Positions 1-6,892 of a DNA stretch of 21,800 bases are shown here, piece by piece. The number at the start of each line of letters is the position of its first letter. Within the stretch, counting starts at the first letter, position 1. Source of the stretch: an uncultured Bacteroidales bacterium. Lineage in GTDB: Bacteria; Bacteroidota; Bacteroidia; Bacteroidales; UBA932. Location: the NCBI GenBank assembly GCA_937899055.1, contig CALBPX010000033.1:1-21800 (forward strand), read 5' to 3'. The translations under genes were made by a program, and so were the position numbers. Below the pieces are notes generated by a model. The model saw only the letters and a list, made by a program, of their open reading frames with translations, did no database searches and was not told the origin of the DNA.

Positions 1-185
1 TGGGGCCACTGCTATAGACGTTGAGGATGAGTCTCTGCTATAGACGTGGAGGGTGGGGCCACTGCTATAGACGTTGAGGATGAGTCTCTGCTATAGACGT
101 GGAGGGTGAGTCTCTGCTATAGCCGTAGGAGGGTGCCACTGCTATAGACGCAGCGAGTTGGTGCCACTGCTATAGACGTTGAGGG
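1..185. repeat. Non-coding tandem repeat, seven 24-28 bp units
   Basis: Seven imperfect head-to-tail units share the core CTGCTATAGACG, starting at 9, 35, 62, 88, 114, 139 and 167. Two unit types can be told apart: A begins TGGGGCCACTGC or TGCCACTGC, B begins TGAGTCTCTGC. The order is A-B-A-B-B-A-A. Bases 1-53 are repeated exactly at 54-106, so a 53-bp A+B dimer was also duplicated as a block. The fifth unit has a single change in the core (ATAGCCG). Each core contains the palindrome CTATAG. Unit length is not a multiple of three and stops occur in all plus frames, so it does not encode a repeat protein. The array may extend left of the window. Its role is unknown. Confidence 0.9.
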
Positions 186-236
186 AGAGCCTGGCTAAAA
201 ATGCAGGAGGGAGGTACTTGTGAAGCTATTAATTGT

Positions 237-244
237 TAATTTTG
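237..244 (+). promoter_or_regulatory. Candidate promoter -7 element for pgk
   Basis: TAATTTTG fits the Bacteroidota -7 consensus TAnnTTTG exactly and lies about 50 bp before the pgk start. The nearest -33-like sequence, CTTG at 217-220, has only 16 bp of spacing, shorter than usual, so only the -7 box is well supported. It sits just after the tandem repeat ends. Confidence 0.4.
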
Positions 245-291
245 TATCCGGATTTGAAACAGAAATGTCAAATACTTAATAAGTTCCTATT

Positions 292-1548
292 ATGCAGAAG
301 TTTATAGACAGTTACGATTTTAAAGGCAAAAAAGTTATTGCCAGAGTTGACTTTAATGTTCCGCTGAACAAAGATTTCAAAGTTACAGACGATACCAGAA
401 TCCGCGCAGCGGTTCCTACCATCAAAAAGGTGCTGGAAGGGGGCGGATCCATCATACTTATGTCGCATCTTGGAAGGCCGAAGGGAGTGGACAGGAAATA
501 CTCCCTGGAGCATATCATCTACAAAGTTGAAGAGCTTCTGGGTCAGAAGATTGAGTTCTGCCCGGATTGTATGAAAGCCGACGAGCAGGCAAAGAACCTC
601 AAGCCGGGCGATGTCCTGTTGCTGGAAAACCTCCGTTTTTATGCCGAGGAAGAAGGCAAACCAAGGGGTTTGGCCGATGACGCTTCGGACGAAGAAAAGA
701 AGGCCGCAAAGGCAAAGGTCAAAGAAAGCCAGAAGGAGTTCACAAAACATCTGGCCTCCTATGCAGACTGCTACATCAACGATGCCTTTGGAACGGCTCA
801 TCGCGCTCATGCATCCACGGCCCTGATAGCCAAATATTTTCCTGAAGACAAGATGTTTGGATACATCATGGAAGGAGAAATCAGGGCAATAAACAAGGTA
901 GTCAACGATCCTCAGCATCCGGTAACTGCCATCATCGGCGGCAGCAAGGTTTCTTCCAAGATAGGCATACTCCAGAATCTTGTAGAAAAGGTAGATAATC
1001 TGGTCATCGGCGGAGGAATGGCATACACGTTCGTCAAGGCCCAGGGCGGAAAGATTGGAGACTCAATCTGCGAAGACGACCAGCTCCAGGTTGCCTTGGA
1101 TATCCTCAAAGCCGCTCAGGACAAAGGTGTTAAGGTTTATCTTCCAAAATACAGCGTTGTGGCCAACCGCTTTGACAACGATGCTACCAAGATGATTTGC
1201 AAGATAAACGAAATTCCGGACGGATGGATGGGTATGGATGTAGGAACAGATTTTCTGGTTCAGGTTGAGGATGTAATAAACAGTTCAAAGACAGTTCTCT
1301 GGAACGGACCTGTAGGAGTGTTTGAAATGCCTTGGTTTGCCCAGGGTACGCTTTACATTGCAAAAGCCCTTGCAAAGGCCACTCAAGAAAAGGGAGTATT
1401 TACCCTGGTAGGCGGCGGAGATTCCGTAGCTGCGGTTAACCAGATGGGTTATGCAGACAAGGTAAGCTACGTTTCCACCGGTGGAGGAGCAATGCTGGAA
1501 AGCCTTGAAGGAAAGGTACTCTCTGGTATTCAGGCTATTATGGAATAA
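292..1548 (+). CDS. pgk: Phosphoglycerate kinase
   Basis: Cytoplasmic glycolytic enzyme that transfers phosphate between 1,3-bisphosphoglycerate and ADP, giving 3-phosphoglycerate and ATP. The 418-residue product is full length. Visible family motifs are the N-terminal VDFNVPLN substrate-binding segment, MSHLGRPKG, the HRAHAS loop, GGSKVSSKIGIL at the hinge, and the nucleotide-site motifs NGPVGVFE and GGGDS near the C-terminus. The acidic and lysine-rich insert around residues 120-145 (EEEGKPRGLADDAS onward) is a feature I recall from Bacteroidetes homologues. The chosen ATG gives MQKFIDSYDF, the normal family start. It is monocistronic here, ends in a clear terminator hairpin, and overlaps the stop end of the convergent thioesterase gene by 11 bp. 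Confidence 0.97.
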   Translation: MQKFIDSYDFKGKKVIARVDFNVPLNKDFKVTDDTRIRAAVPTIKKVLEGGGSIILMSHLGRPKGVDRKYSLEHIIYKVEELLGQKIEFCPDCMKADEQAKNLKPGDVLLLENLRFYAEEEGKPRGLADDASDEEKKAAKAKVKESQKEFTKHLASYADCYINDAFGTAHRAHASTALIAKYFPEDKMFGYIMEGEIRAINKVVNDPQHPVTAIIGGSKVSSKIGILQNLVEKVDNLVIGGGMAYTFVKAQGGKIGDSICEDDQLQVALDILKAAQDKGVKVYLPKYSVVANRFDNDATKMICKINEIPDGWMGMDVGTDFLVQVEDVINSSKTVLWNGPVGVFEMPWFAQGTLYIAKALAKATQEKGVFTLVGGGDSVAAVNQMGYADKVSYVSTGGGAMLESLEGKVLSGIQAIME

Positions 1549-2554
1549 GCGGAACCGTTCTCAGACGCAATCTGCAAGCTTCAGTCTCTTCCTGGTTTTC
1601 GGGGAGAGACTGAAGTATTTTAAATATGTAGTCTTTTTCTTCAGCGATGGCTATACAGTCTTTTTTCTCAGCGATAATTTCAGAATCTTTCTGTGAAAAA
1701 GACCCTGCTTCTTCTGCACATATCCTACTGGAAGACTCTGTTCCCTCTGCATATATCCTTCTGGAAGACCCTGCTCCTTCTGCATATATCCTACTGGAAG
1801 ACCCTGTTCCCTCTGCATATATCCTACTAAAAGACCCGGCGCCTTCTGCATATATCTCAGAAGATTCTGTTCCTTCTGCATATATCCTGATCGGAACCTC
1901 TGGACGCCCTTCTGCCACATAGGCAATGTCCAGACGCTTTATATTGTTTTTCCGGTGCCATGCCAGTGGGAACAGATCCAGTATGTGGTCAACATAACGC
2001 ATGCTGTTGATGTGTCCGTTGAAATCCACATCGCTAAAGAAAGTGTCCAGTTGCCTGATCATTGTAAAATTCTCACCCTGAACCCTTACCGGCTTTGTTA
2101 TGGGAACTTCCAGATATTCGGGGTCGTCCGGTTCCACCACATAGTTCCTTATAGCCCCGTCATTTACCTCCAACAGGTTCACGGCATGGCGGGTAGAGGT
2201 ATCCAGCATGGCCCACACGCTGCGGCCCCATCCGAGAACTTCTCCGGTGGAATCTACGGTCATCCTGAAATTACGGTTCGTGAACATCGGGTGAACTTTC
2301 TCCACCCATGTTTCCACAGCTACTACCTCATGGCGCGACGGAATCCTGATCATCTCCACGGCAAGGCGCGACAGAACCCAGGTCTTGCCTCTTTGATTGA
2401 GATATACCGTTCCAAAGCCTCTCTCTGTGGAATGATAGTCGGCGGCGCTCAGCATTGTATTCACAAGAAAGCTGAAGCGCAGCATCTTGCGAAGATTGCA
2501 CTGATACTGTTCAATCTTGAACGTGTAACGGCCTTTCTTTGGGATCTCAGACAT
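1538..2554 (-). CDS. Acyl-ACP thioesterase with internal repeat expansion
   Basis: Acyl-acyl carrier protein thioesterase (PF01643, FAT type), which hydrolyses acyl-ACP to free fatty acid in the cytoplasm. Two hot-dog halves are visible. The second has the signature DVDFNGHINSMRYVDH (about residues 175-190), carrying the Asp-Asn-His residues of the active site. From memory, Bacteroidetes homologues are about 245-250 residues; this one is 338. The excess is residues 224-288, six tandem copies of an 11-residue unit of the type IYAEGTGSSSR, followed by a degenerate acidic/lysine stretch to about 312. The last residues, TEACRLRLRTV, look like the normal final beta-strand. The repeat therefore appears inserted in the second domain rather than appended. 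It is the last gene of a pyrH-frr-thioesterase operon, 22 bp after frr. The family call is firm; activity of this form is uncertain. Confidence 0.88.
   Translation of the reverse strand: MSEIPKKGRYTFKIEQYQCNLRKMLRFSFLVNTMLSAADYHSTERGFGTVYLNQRGKTWVLSRLAVEMIRIPSRHEVVAVETWVEKVHPMFTNRNFRMTVDSTGEVLGWGRSVWAMLDTSTRHAVNLLEVNDGAIRNYVVEPDDPEYLEVPITKPVRVQGENFTMIRQLDTFFSDVDFNGHINSMRYVDHILDLFPLAWHRKNNIKRLDIAYVAEGRPEVPIRIYAEGTESSEIYAEGAGSFSRIYAEGTGSSSRIYAEGAGSSRRIYAEGTESSSRICAEEAGSFSQKDSEIIAEKKDCIAIAEEKDYIFKILQSLPENQEETEACRLRLRTVPLIP
1579..1622 (+). terminator. Intrinsic terminator of pgk
   Basis: A 14-bp stem (1579-1592 with 1602-1615, one G-U pair) with a 9-nt loop is followed by TATTTTA. It acts for pgk in the plus direction. 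The whole hairpin lies inside the 3' coding part of the opposing thioesterase gene. There is no T-run on the minus-strand side. Confidence 0.75.
1705..1888 (-). repeat. 33-bp minisatellite inside the thioesterase gene
   Basis: The plus-strand core TCTGCATAT (one copy TCTGCACAT) starts at 1713, 1746, 1779, 1812, 1845 and 1875, giving spacings of 33, 33, 33, 33 and 30 bp. A decayed trace, TCTGCCACAT, starts at 1911. All spacings are multiples of three, so the reading frame is kept. On the minus strand the units encode variants of IYAEG-T/A-G/E-SSSR. Two other frames are also open through the array: a plus-strand frame from 1647 to 1922 and a second minus frame from 1926 to 1651. Confidence 0.93.
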
Positions 2555-2576
2555 GGACTGCCGGAAAACTCTATCG

Positions 2577-3143
2577 CTATACGGTCATTATTTCTTTTTC
2601 CTTGGCAGCTACAATTTCGTCAACCTTCTTTACGAAAGTGTCTGTATGCTTCTGGATTTCAACCTCTGCGTCCTTGCAGATATCTTCCTCAAGACCTTCT
2701 TTCTTGAACTTCTTGTGGGCTTCCACAACTTCGCGGCGGGCATTGCGGATACTCATCTTTGCATTCTCGCCTGCACCTCTGGCCTGCTTGCACAGTTCCT
2801 TTCTCCTTTCCTCCGTCAAAGGCGGAATGTTGATTCTGACATTTTCGCCGTTGTTGATGGGCGTAAATCCAAGGTTGGCATCCATAATTGCCTTTACAAT
2901 AGGGCCTACCATTTTCTTTTCCCAAGGCTGTACTATCATGCTCTTGGGGTCCGGAGTTGTAACGGAAGCCACTTTGGGAACAGCGGTAGGAGTGCCATAG
3001 TAGTCAACCATGACATTGTTCAGAACAGAGGGGTTGGCCTTACCTGCCCTGTAGGTCTTCAGATCTTCCTCAAGGTGAGAGATTGCGTTCTGCATTTTCT
3101 CCACTCCCTGAGCAATGTTGTCTTTTGAAACTTTAATTTCCAT
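2577..3143 (-). CDS. frr: Ribosome recycling factor
   Basis: Works with EF-G after termination to split the 70S ribosome from mRNA and tRNA. The 188-residue product matches the usual family length of about 185. It shows the family hallmarks: the TYRAGKANPSVL segment near residues 31-41, the YYGTPTAVPKVASVTTPDP core, the IVQPWEKK segment, LTEERRKELCKQ and the NARRE segment in the long coiled-coil domain. The start MEIKVSKDNI is natural. It lies 26 bp after pyrH, a gene order (pyrH-frr) conserved in many bacteria, and 22 bp before the thioesterase, so co-transcription is likely. Confidence 0.96.
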   Translation of the reverse strand: MEIKVSKDNIAQGVEKMQNAISHLEEDLKTYRAGKANPSVLNNVMVDYYGTPTAVPKVASVTTPDPKSMIVQPWEKKMVGPIVKAIMDANLGFTPINNGENVRINIPPLTEERRKELCKQARGAGENAKMSIRNARREVVEAHKKFKKEGLEEDICKDAEVEIQKHTDTFVKKVDEIVAAKEKEIMTV

Positions 3144-3169
3144 ATCGTTGATTTTTAAATATTTACTTA

Positions 3170-3877
3170 TTATACATGAACAACCGTACCAACATTTTGG
3201 CCTGCAAGCAGGCGGTTGAGGTTCACTGGATCTGTCATGTCAAAAACTTCTATCGGAATGTTATTCTCGCGGCACATGGTGAATGCGGTCTGGTCCATCA
3301 CCTTCAAATTGTCTGCCAAAGCCTTGTCAAAGGTCAGAGACTCATATCTCGTGGCTGTAGGGTCTTTCTTAGGGTCGGCGGTATATACTCCGTCAACCTT
3401 GGTGCCCTTAAGCAGGGCATCTGCCTCAATTTCGCAGGCTTTGAGGCTGGCGGCGGAATCTGTGGTAAAGTACGGATTGCCTGTTCCTCCGGTAAATATT
3501 GCTACACCTCCGCCCAGAAGCACTTCCATAGCTCTGTCTTTGCTGAAATGCCTTGCAAACGGCTCCATAGGATGAGGCGTAAACACTTCCGCCTTTACTC
3601 CCTGTTCCTCTATGAATATGCCCAGAGCCTTGCCGTTTATGACCGTTGCCAACATTCCCATCTGGTCTCCCTTGACGCGGTCAAAGCCTTCCTTTACGCC
3701 ACTCATTCCGCGGAAGATGTTGCCTCCTCCTACAACTATGCCTATCTGGACGCCAGCCTTTACTGCCTTTGCAATCTCAACTGCATACGACTTGATTACT
3801 TCTGAATCCAGACCCTGGCCGTCCGCTCCACCCATGGCCTCGCCGCTGAGCTTGAGCAATATCCTGTTGTATTTCAT
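3170..3877 (-). CDS. pyrH: UMP kinase
   Basis: Phosphorylates UMP to UDP with ATP in pyrimidine nucleotide synthesis; bacterial UMP kinases are hexameric members of the amino acid kinase family. The 235-residue protein is full length. Visible motifs are ILLKLSGEAMGG at the N-terminus, GIVVGGGNIFRG near residue 45, the DQMGMLATVINGKAL helix, and GGTGNPYFTTDSAASLKACE, which lines the UMP site, followed by the KGTKVDGVYTADPKKDP nucleotide-binding segment. First gene of the minus-strand operon, divergent from the cytochrome b gene across a 173-bp gap that holds a candidate promoter for each direction. Confidence 0.97.
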   Translation of the reverse strand: MKYNRILLKLSGEAMGGADGQGLDSEVIKSYAVEIAKAVKAGVQIGIVVGGGNIFRGMSGVKEGFDRVKGDQMGMLATVINGKALGIFIEEQGVKAEVFTPHPMEPFARHFSKDRAMEVLLGGGVAIFTGGTGNPYFTTDSAASLKACEIEADALLKGTKVDGVYTADPKKDPTATRYESLTFDKALADNLKVMDQTAFTMCRENNIPIEVFDMTDPVNLNRLLAGQNVGTVVHV

Positions 3878-3908
3878 ATACTTGATTATTTCTGTTTTTT
3901 ACAAACAA

Positions 3909-3940
3909 CGAAAATAACCAATAAATCCAATAAAAACAAC
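3909..3940 (-). promoter_or_regulatory. Candidate promoter of the pyrH-frr-thioesterase operon
   Basis: Read on the minus strand, GTTG (3940-3937) is followed after 20 bp by TATTTTCG (3916-3909). This is 3 of 4 and 7 of 8 fixed or allowed positions against the Bacteroidota TTTG / TAnnTTTG pattern, at the expected spacing and about 30 bp before the pyrH start. Confidence 0.45.
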
Positions 3941-4018
3941 AACGCACTCAAATACTTCTTCTTGCTAATCAAAAAAAACATGTGTATATTGCGCTGATTT
4001 TTGGGCGGGGCCTGAATT

Positions 4019-4026
4019 TAGGTTTG
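4019..4026 (+). promoter_or_regulatory. Candidate promoter -7 element for the cytochrome b gene
   Basis: TAGGTTTG is an exact TAnnTTTG match 24 bp before the start codon. A TTTG at 4000-4003 lies upstream but only 15 bp away, closer than typical, so the -33 box is uncertain. Confidence 0.4.
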
Positions 4027-4050
4027 ATAATTTAAACAACTGATTTTTAT

Positions 4051-4716
4051 ATGGCTAACATATTTACAACATCTATCGGCAAGAAGGTGATTATGAGCTT
4101 AAGCGGATTGTTTCTGATCCTGTTCCTGACCCTTCATGCATGTCTGAATGCAGCTTATCTGTGGTCTCCGGAGGCCTTTGACGGCGTCTGCGAGTTCATG
4201 AGTCTGCCTATCATCAAGATTATGGTTCCGGTTCTGGCCTTCGGATTCATAATCCACATAATCTATGCTTTTGTTCTCAGTCTGCAGGACTACAAAGCCA
4301 GAGGCAGAGACAGATATGCCGTTGCCAATAAGACCAAGTCAGACGGATGGGCTTCCAGGAACATGCTGGTACTGGGTATCATCGTACTGGTTGGCATAGC
4401 CCTTCACCTGATGGATTTCTGGGCAAAGATGCAACTCAGAGAATTCATGGGCAGCACACCGGTTGCAGGAAGCGAGGCCATGACAATGACGTTCAAGTGC
4501 GTTTGGGTATATATCCTTTACCTTGTATGGTTCTTCTTCATCTGGCTGCATCTCACCCACGGCTTCTGGAGCGCATTCCAGTCTATGGGTTGGAACAACA
4601 ACAAATGGATCAAGAGGCTCCAGTGGATAGGATATATCTACTGCACCGCCCTGATGCTGCTTTTTGCCGCAGTGGCAACCAAGGGTTATCTAGTGGCAAA
4701 CTCCATCTGCTGCTAG
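4051..4716 (+). CDS. Succinate dehydrogenase/fumarate reductase cytochrome b subunit
   Basis: Membrane anchor of the complex II type that passes electrons between (mena)quinone and the flavoprotein/iron-sulfur subunits. The 221-residue protein begins MANIFTTSIGKKVIMSLSG, typical of the Bacteroidetes b558 family, and has about five hydrophobic helices. Histidines at about 29, 69, 119, 167 and 170 sit in or next to helices, consistent with a diheme subunit. The SLQDYKARGR loop and LTHGFWSAFQSMGWNN segment are family-typical. In Bacteroides this gene is normally followed by the flavoprotein and iron-sulfur subunit genes. Here a terminator and the convergent hemW follow at once, so the catalytic subunits must be elsewhere or absent. 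Likely the sdhC/frdC subunit; succinate versus fumarate direction cannot be read from this subunit. Confidence 0.92.
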   Translation: MANIFTTSIGKKVIMSLSGLFLILFLTLHACLNAAYLWSPEAFDGVCEFMSLPIIKIMVPVLAFGFIIHIIYAFVLSLQDYKARGRDRYAVANKTKSDGWASRNMLVLGIIVLVGIALHLMDFWAKMQLREFMGSTPVAGSEAMTMTFKCVWVYILYLVWFFFIWLHLTHGFWSAFQSMGWNNNKWIKRLQWIGYIYCTALMLLFAAVATKGYLVANSICC

Positions 4717-4717
4717 T

Positions 4718-5911
4718 TCAGACAAACAGATCTCTTATGATGCCGTCCGAAATGAAAAACTTTTCGGACGGTATTTTTATTGTGCCGGCTGCGGTCATTT
4801 GAATAAGACCCTGCCGCTGAAAACCTTGCAGGGCGGGCAGCATCTGCGATATGAATATGGCCGACTGAGGATCGCACTCCCTGAGGGTTTTAAGAGATAC
4901 TCCGTCAGCGGTCCTTAGAGCAAGCATCAGTATTTCGTTGAAAACATCCCGGGACGAAAGGTTTTCGCCTTCCCTGATTTCGAATGTAGAAAGGTTGCAG
5001 TAAGAGTCAACGTCAGGAAAATTCCATTCGCGGTGCCTTCCTATGAAGGAATGGGCTCCTGGTCCGAGCCCCAGATATGGAATGCGTTTCCAGTAGGAAG
5101 AATTATGGCGCGACCGGAAGTCTGCGGTAACTTGTCCTGACAAAGAATGAAGGCAAAAATTGGACACTTCGTACTGGATGTATCCTGCATCAGAAAGCCT
5201 TTTCTGAAGGGTCTTGTACTGTGCAGCGCAGACTTCTTCGGGCAGAAGGCTGAACTTCCCGCTTGCGGCAAGTCTTTCCAGGGGAGTGTCCTGGTCTATG
5301 CCCAGCTGGTATGCGGATATATGCTCCGGAGCAAGTTCTGCAACAGTCCTGAGGTTGTCTTCCCAATCCCGCTCGGTCATCAGCGGAAAGCCGAATATCA
5401 AATCCAGACTTATGTTTGTGAATCCTGCATCGCGGAGTATTCTGAAAGCCTTTATGGCCTGAGATGCGTCATGGCGCCTTCCCATCCACTGAAGATGGCT
5501 GTCCTGAAAAGACTGCACTCCCATGCTTATGCGGTTGATTCCCAGTTTTCTCAGCGATTGGGCATAGTCCTCCGTAATGTCGTCTGGATTGACCTCCACG
5601 GTGAACTCAAAGACATCCGGATTCTGGGTTTCAAAAGCCCCTTCCGCAAAACGGAAGTTTTCTTTCAGCAGCTTGGCGGCCTTTTCCAGAACCCCCACAG
5701 GCAAAACCGAAGGAGTACCCCCACCTATGTACAAAGTCCTGATTATGCGCTCAGACGGATAGAGGCCGTCAAAGAAATTCCTGCGCTCCAGAATTTCTCT
5801 TTCAAGCGCAGGAATGTATTTGTCTCTGAGTCTTTTGGAGACCACAGAATAGAAGCCGCAGTAAATGCACTTCTTGTTGCAGAACGGAGTGTGCAGGTAA
5901 ATGCCGGCCAT
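4718..5911 (-). CDS. hemW: Radical SAM heme chaperone HemW
   Basis: HemW binds heme and a 4Fe-4S cluster and is thought to deliver heme to membrane respiratory proteins; it is often misnamed coproporphyrinogen III oxidase (HemN). The 397-residue protein has the radical SAM motif C11-x3-C15-x2-C18 followed by GFYS, so it lacks the CxxxCxxCxC fourth cysteine of true HemN. Other marks are YIGGGTPSVL (about 61-70), FTVEVNPDD, the GVQSFQD segment, DLIFGFP, and YEVSNF with SRHNSSYW and GLGPGAHSF, then a HemN_C-type tail. Most homologues have CDF where this has CGF. It starts 4 bp after the coiled-coil gene, so they are co-transcribed. It stops 1 bp from the facing cytochrome b gene, a heme protein and plausible client (inference). 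Confidence 0.92.
   Translation of the reverse strand: MAGIYLHTPFCNKKCIYCGFYSVVSKRLRDKYIPALEREILERRNFFDGLYPSERIIRTLYIGGGTPSVLPVGVLEKAAKLLKENFRFAEGAFETQNPDVFEFTVEVNPDDITEDYAQSLRKLGINRISMGVQSFQDSHLQWMGRRHDASQAIKAFRILRDAGFTNISLDLIFGFPLMTERDWEDNLRTVAELAPEHISAYQLGIDQDTPLERLAASGKFSLLPEEVCAAQYKTLQKRLSDAGYIQYEVSNFCLHSLSGQVTADFRSRHNSSYWKRIPYLGLGPGAHSFIGRHREWNFPDVDSYCNLSTFEIREGENLSSRDVFNEILMLALRTADGVSLKTLRECDPQSAIFISQMLPALQGFQRQGLIQMTAAGTIKIPSEKFFISDGIIRDLFV
4743..4778 (+). terminator. Intrinsic terminator of the cytochrome b gene
   Basis: A perfect 10-bp stem, CCGTCCGAAA (4743-4752) with TTTCGGACGG (4762-4771), has a 9-nt loop and is followed by TATTTTT. It points in the plus direction and lies wholly inside the last codons of the convergent hemW gene. 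The minus-strand side has no T-run. Confidence 0.85.
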
Positions 5912-5915
5912 CGGC

Positions 5916-6785
5916 TTATCTGAGGCTCACCTCGGCGGTTCCGATTCTGCCCCTTGTCGTATAAGCCTCTGCCGTGTAGGTTCCTTTTACCAGTTCCGTA
6001 CCCGGGGTGAAGAAGATGTTCAGGTCAAGTTCCTGGCCTTGATAGTCAACCTCTCTGGCTGCGGTATAAATCATCTGCTCGCCGTTGCAGGTAAATACCT
6101 GCTGGCCGCCGTCGGTCATAAGCACTCCGTCCGGATCCTTGATTCGGATATAGACGGTCATCAGACCGGTTTCGGCAATGGGGTTTTCAACCAAAGACAG
6201 GCTAACCCTGAACTGTTCGGCGCGGCTGGAACGTTCCATGGCCTTGCCCCTGCCGTTGAGGGCTACGATGCTCATGCCCCTGCCCTTTACGGAAGAGCCT
6301 TCCGTTATCTTCTTGCTCTGTTCCTCTATCTTCTTGGCCTGAGCCTCGTTCTTGGCCGTGGTTTCCTTAACCTGCTTCTTGGCCTCGGTAATTTCTTCCT
6401 TGAGGGCTATGTTCATCTGGTTGAGAGAATCTATCTGCTTTACATAGCCTCTCATTATAGACCTCAGGGTTCCGAGTTCCTTTTCATATTTGCGGAGCTG
6501 GGCTGCGTTTGTAGCCTCGGTCTTCCTGACTTTTTCTATGAGCTCGGCAACCTTTTCGCGTTCAATCTGAAGCTGGGTGTTGATGGTGTCGTTGGTAGTT
6601 GAAAGGTTGGCATAATCCTGCTGAAGCTGAGTCAGCTGATCCGTAAGGTTTTCCTTGTCAACCGTCAGAACCTGTACCGTTTCCTTGATTTCCGTCTTCT
6701 TGGAAAGCTGGTAAATGAGCACTCCCGCCAAAACCAGAATTACGGCGCTGAGCACTCCGATGATTATCTTAAGTTTCTTTTCCAT
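5916..6785 (-). CDS. Membrane-anchored coiled-coil protein, unknown function
   Basis: A 289-residue protein starting MEKKLKIIIGVLSAV. An in-frame upstream start at 6872 would add 29 residues, but the ATG at 6785 follows an A-rich leader and puts the hydrophobic segment at the N-terminus. Residues about 7-26 form one transmembrane helix. Residues about 35-160 are strongly predicted-looking coiled coil, rich in E, K, Q and L heptads. Residues about 170-289 look like a compact beta domain (VYIRIKDPDGVLM, EVDYQGQELDLNIFF, GTYTAEAYTTRGRIG). The beta domain is probably on the outer face of the membrane. I do not recognise a named family; similar architecture is common among Bacteroidales hypothetical proteins. 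It is the first gene of a two-gene unit with hemW (4-bp gap). Confidence 0.85.
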   Translation of the reverse strand: MEKKLKIIIGVLSAVILVLAGVLIYQLSKKTEIKETVQVLTVDKENLTDQLTQLQQDYANLSTTNDTINTQLQIEREKVAELIEKVRKTEATNAAQLRKYEKELGTLRSIMRGYVKQIDSLNQMNIALKEEITEAKKQVKETTAKNEAQAKKIEEQSKKITEGSSVKGRGMSIVALNGRGKAMERSSRAEQFRVSLSLVENPIAETGLMTVYIRIKDPDGVLMTDGGQQVFTCNGEQMIYTAAREVDYQGQELDLNIFFTPGTELVKGTYTAEAYTTRGRIGTAEVSLR

Positions 6786-6806
6786 AATTCTTTTTTTCTT
6801 TGCCTG

Positions 6807-6814
6807 CAAAAATA
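6807..6814 (-). promoter_or_regulatory. Candidate -7 element for the coiled-coil gene and hemW
   Basis: On the minus strand this reads TATTTTTG, an exact TAnnTTTG match, 21 bp before the ATG at 6785. No convincing TTTG was found 20 bp further upstream. Confidence 0.35.
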
Positions 6815-6848
6815 ATACAATCCTAAGACTTTCCTGACATAAAATTTT

Positions 6849-6856
6849 TACTTTTG
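6849..6856 (+). promoter_or_regulatory. Candidate -7 element for the two-gene unit at 6893
   Basis: TACTTTTG is an exact TAnnTTTG match 36 bp before the ATG at 6893. It is divergent from the minus-strand element at 6807-6814 in the same 107-bp gap. No clear -33 box. Confidence 0.4.
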
Positions 6857-6892
6857 CGTGTCTGTATGACATGGTTTTAACAATTTTGACTT

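Noticed and set aside
1..185. Possible CRISPR array from regularly spaced repeats
   Set aside because: The repeats are contiguous 24-28 bp units with no unique spacers, and no cas gene is present in the window.
1647..1922. Plus-strand 91-codon frame with 11-residue repeats as a separate gene
   Set aside because: It is the antisense shadow of the minisatellite in the thioesterase gene, with no promoter or family similarity that I can recognise.
4718..5911. Annotation of the radical SAM gene as coproporphyrinogen dehydrogenase HemN
   Set aside because: The cysteine motif lacks the fourth cysteine (CIYCGF), and the N-terminus and length fit HemW rather than HemN.
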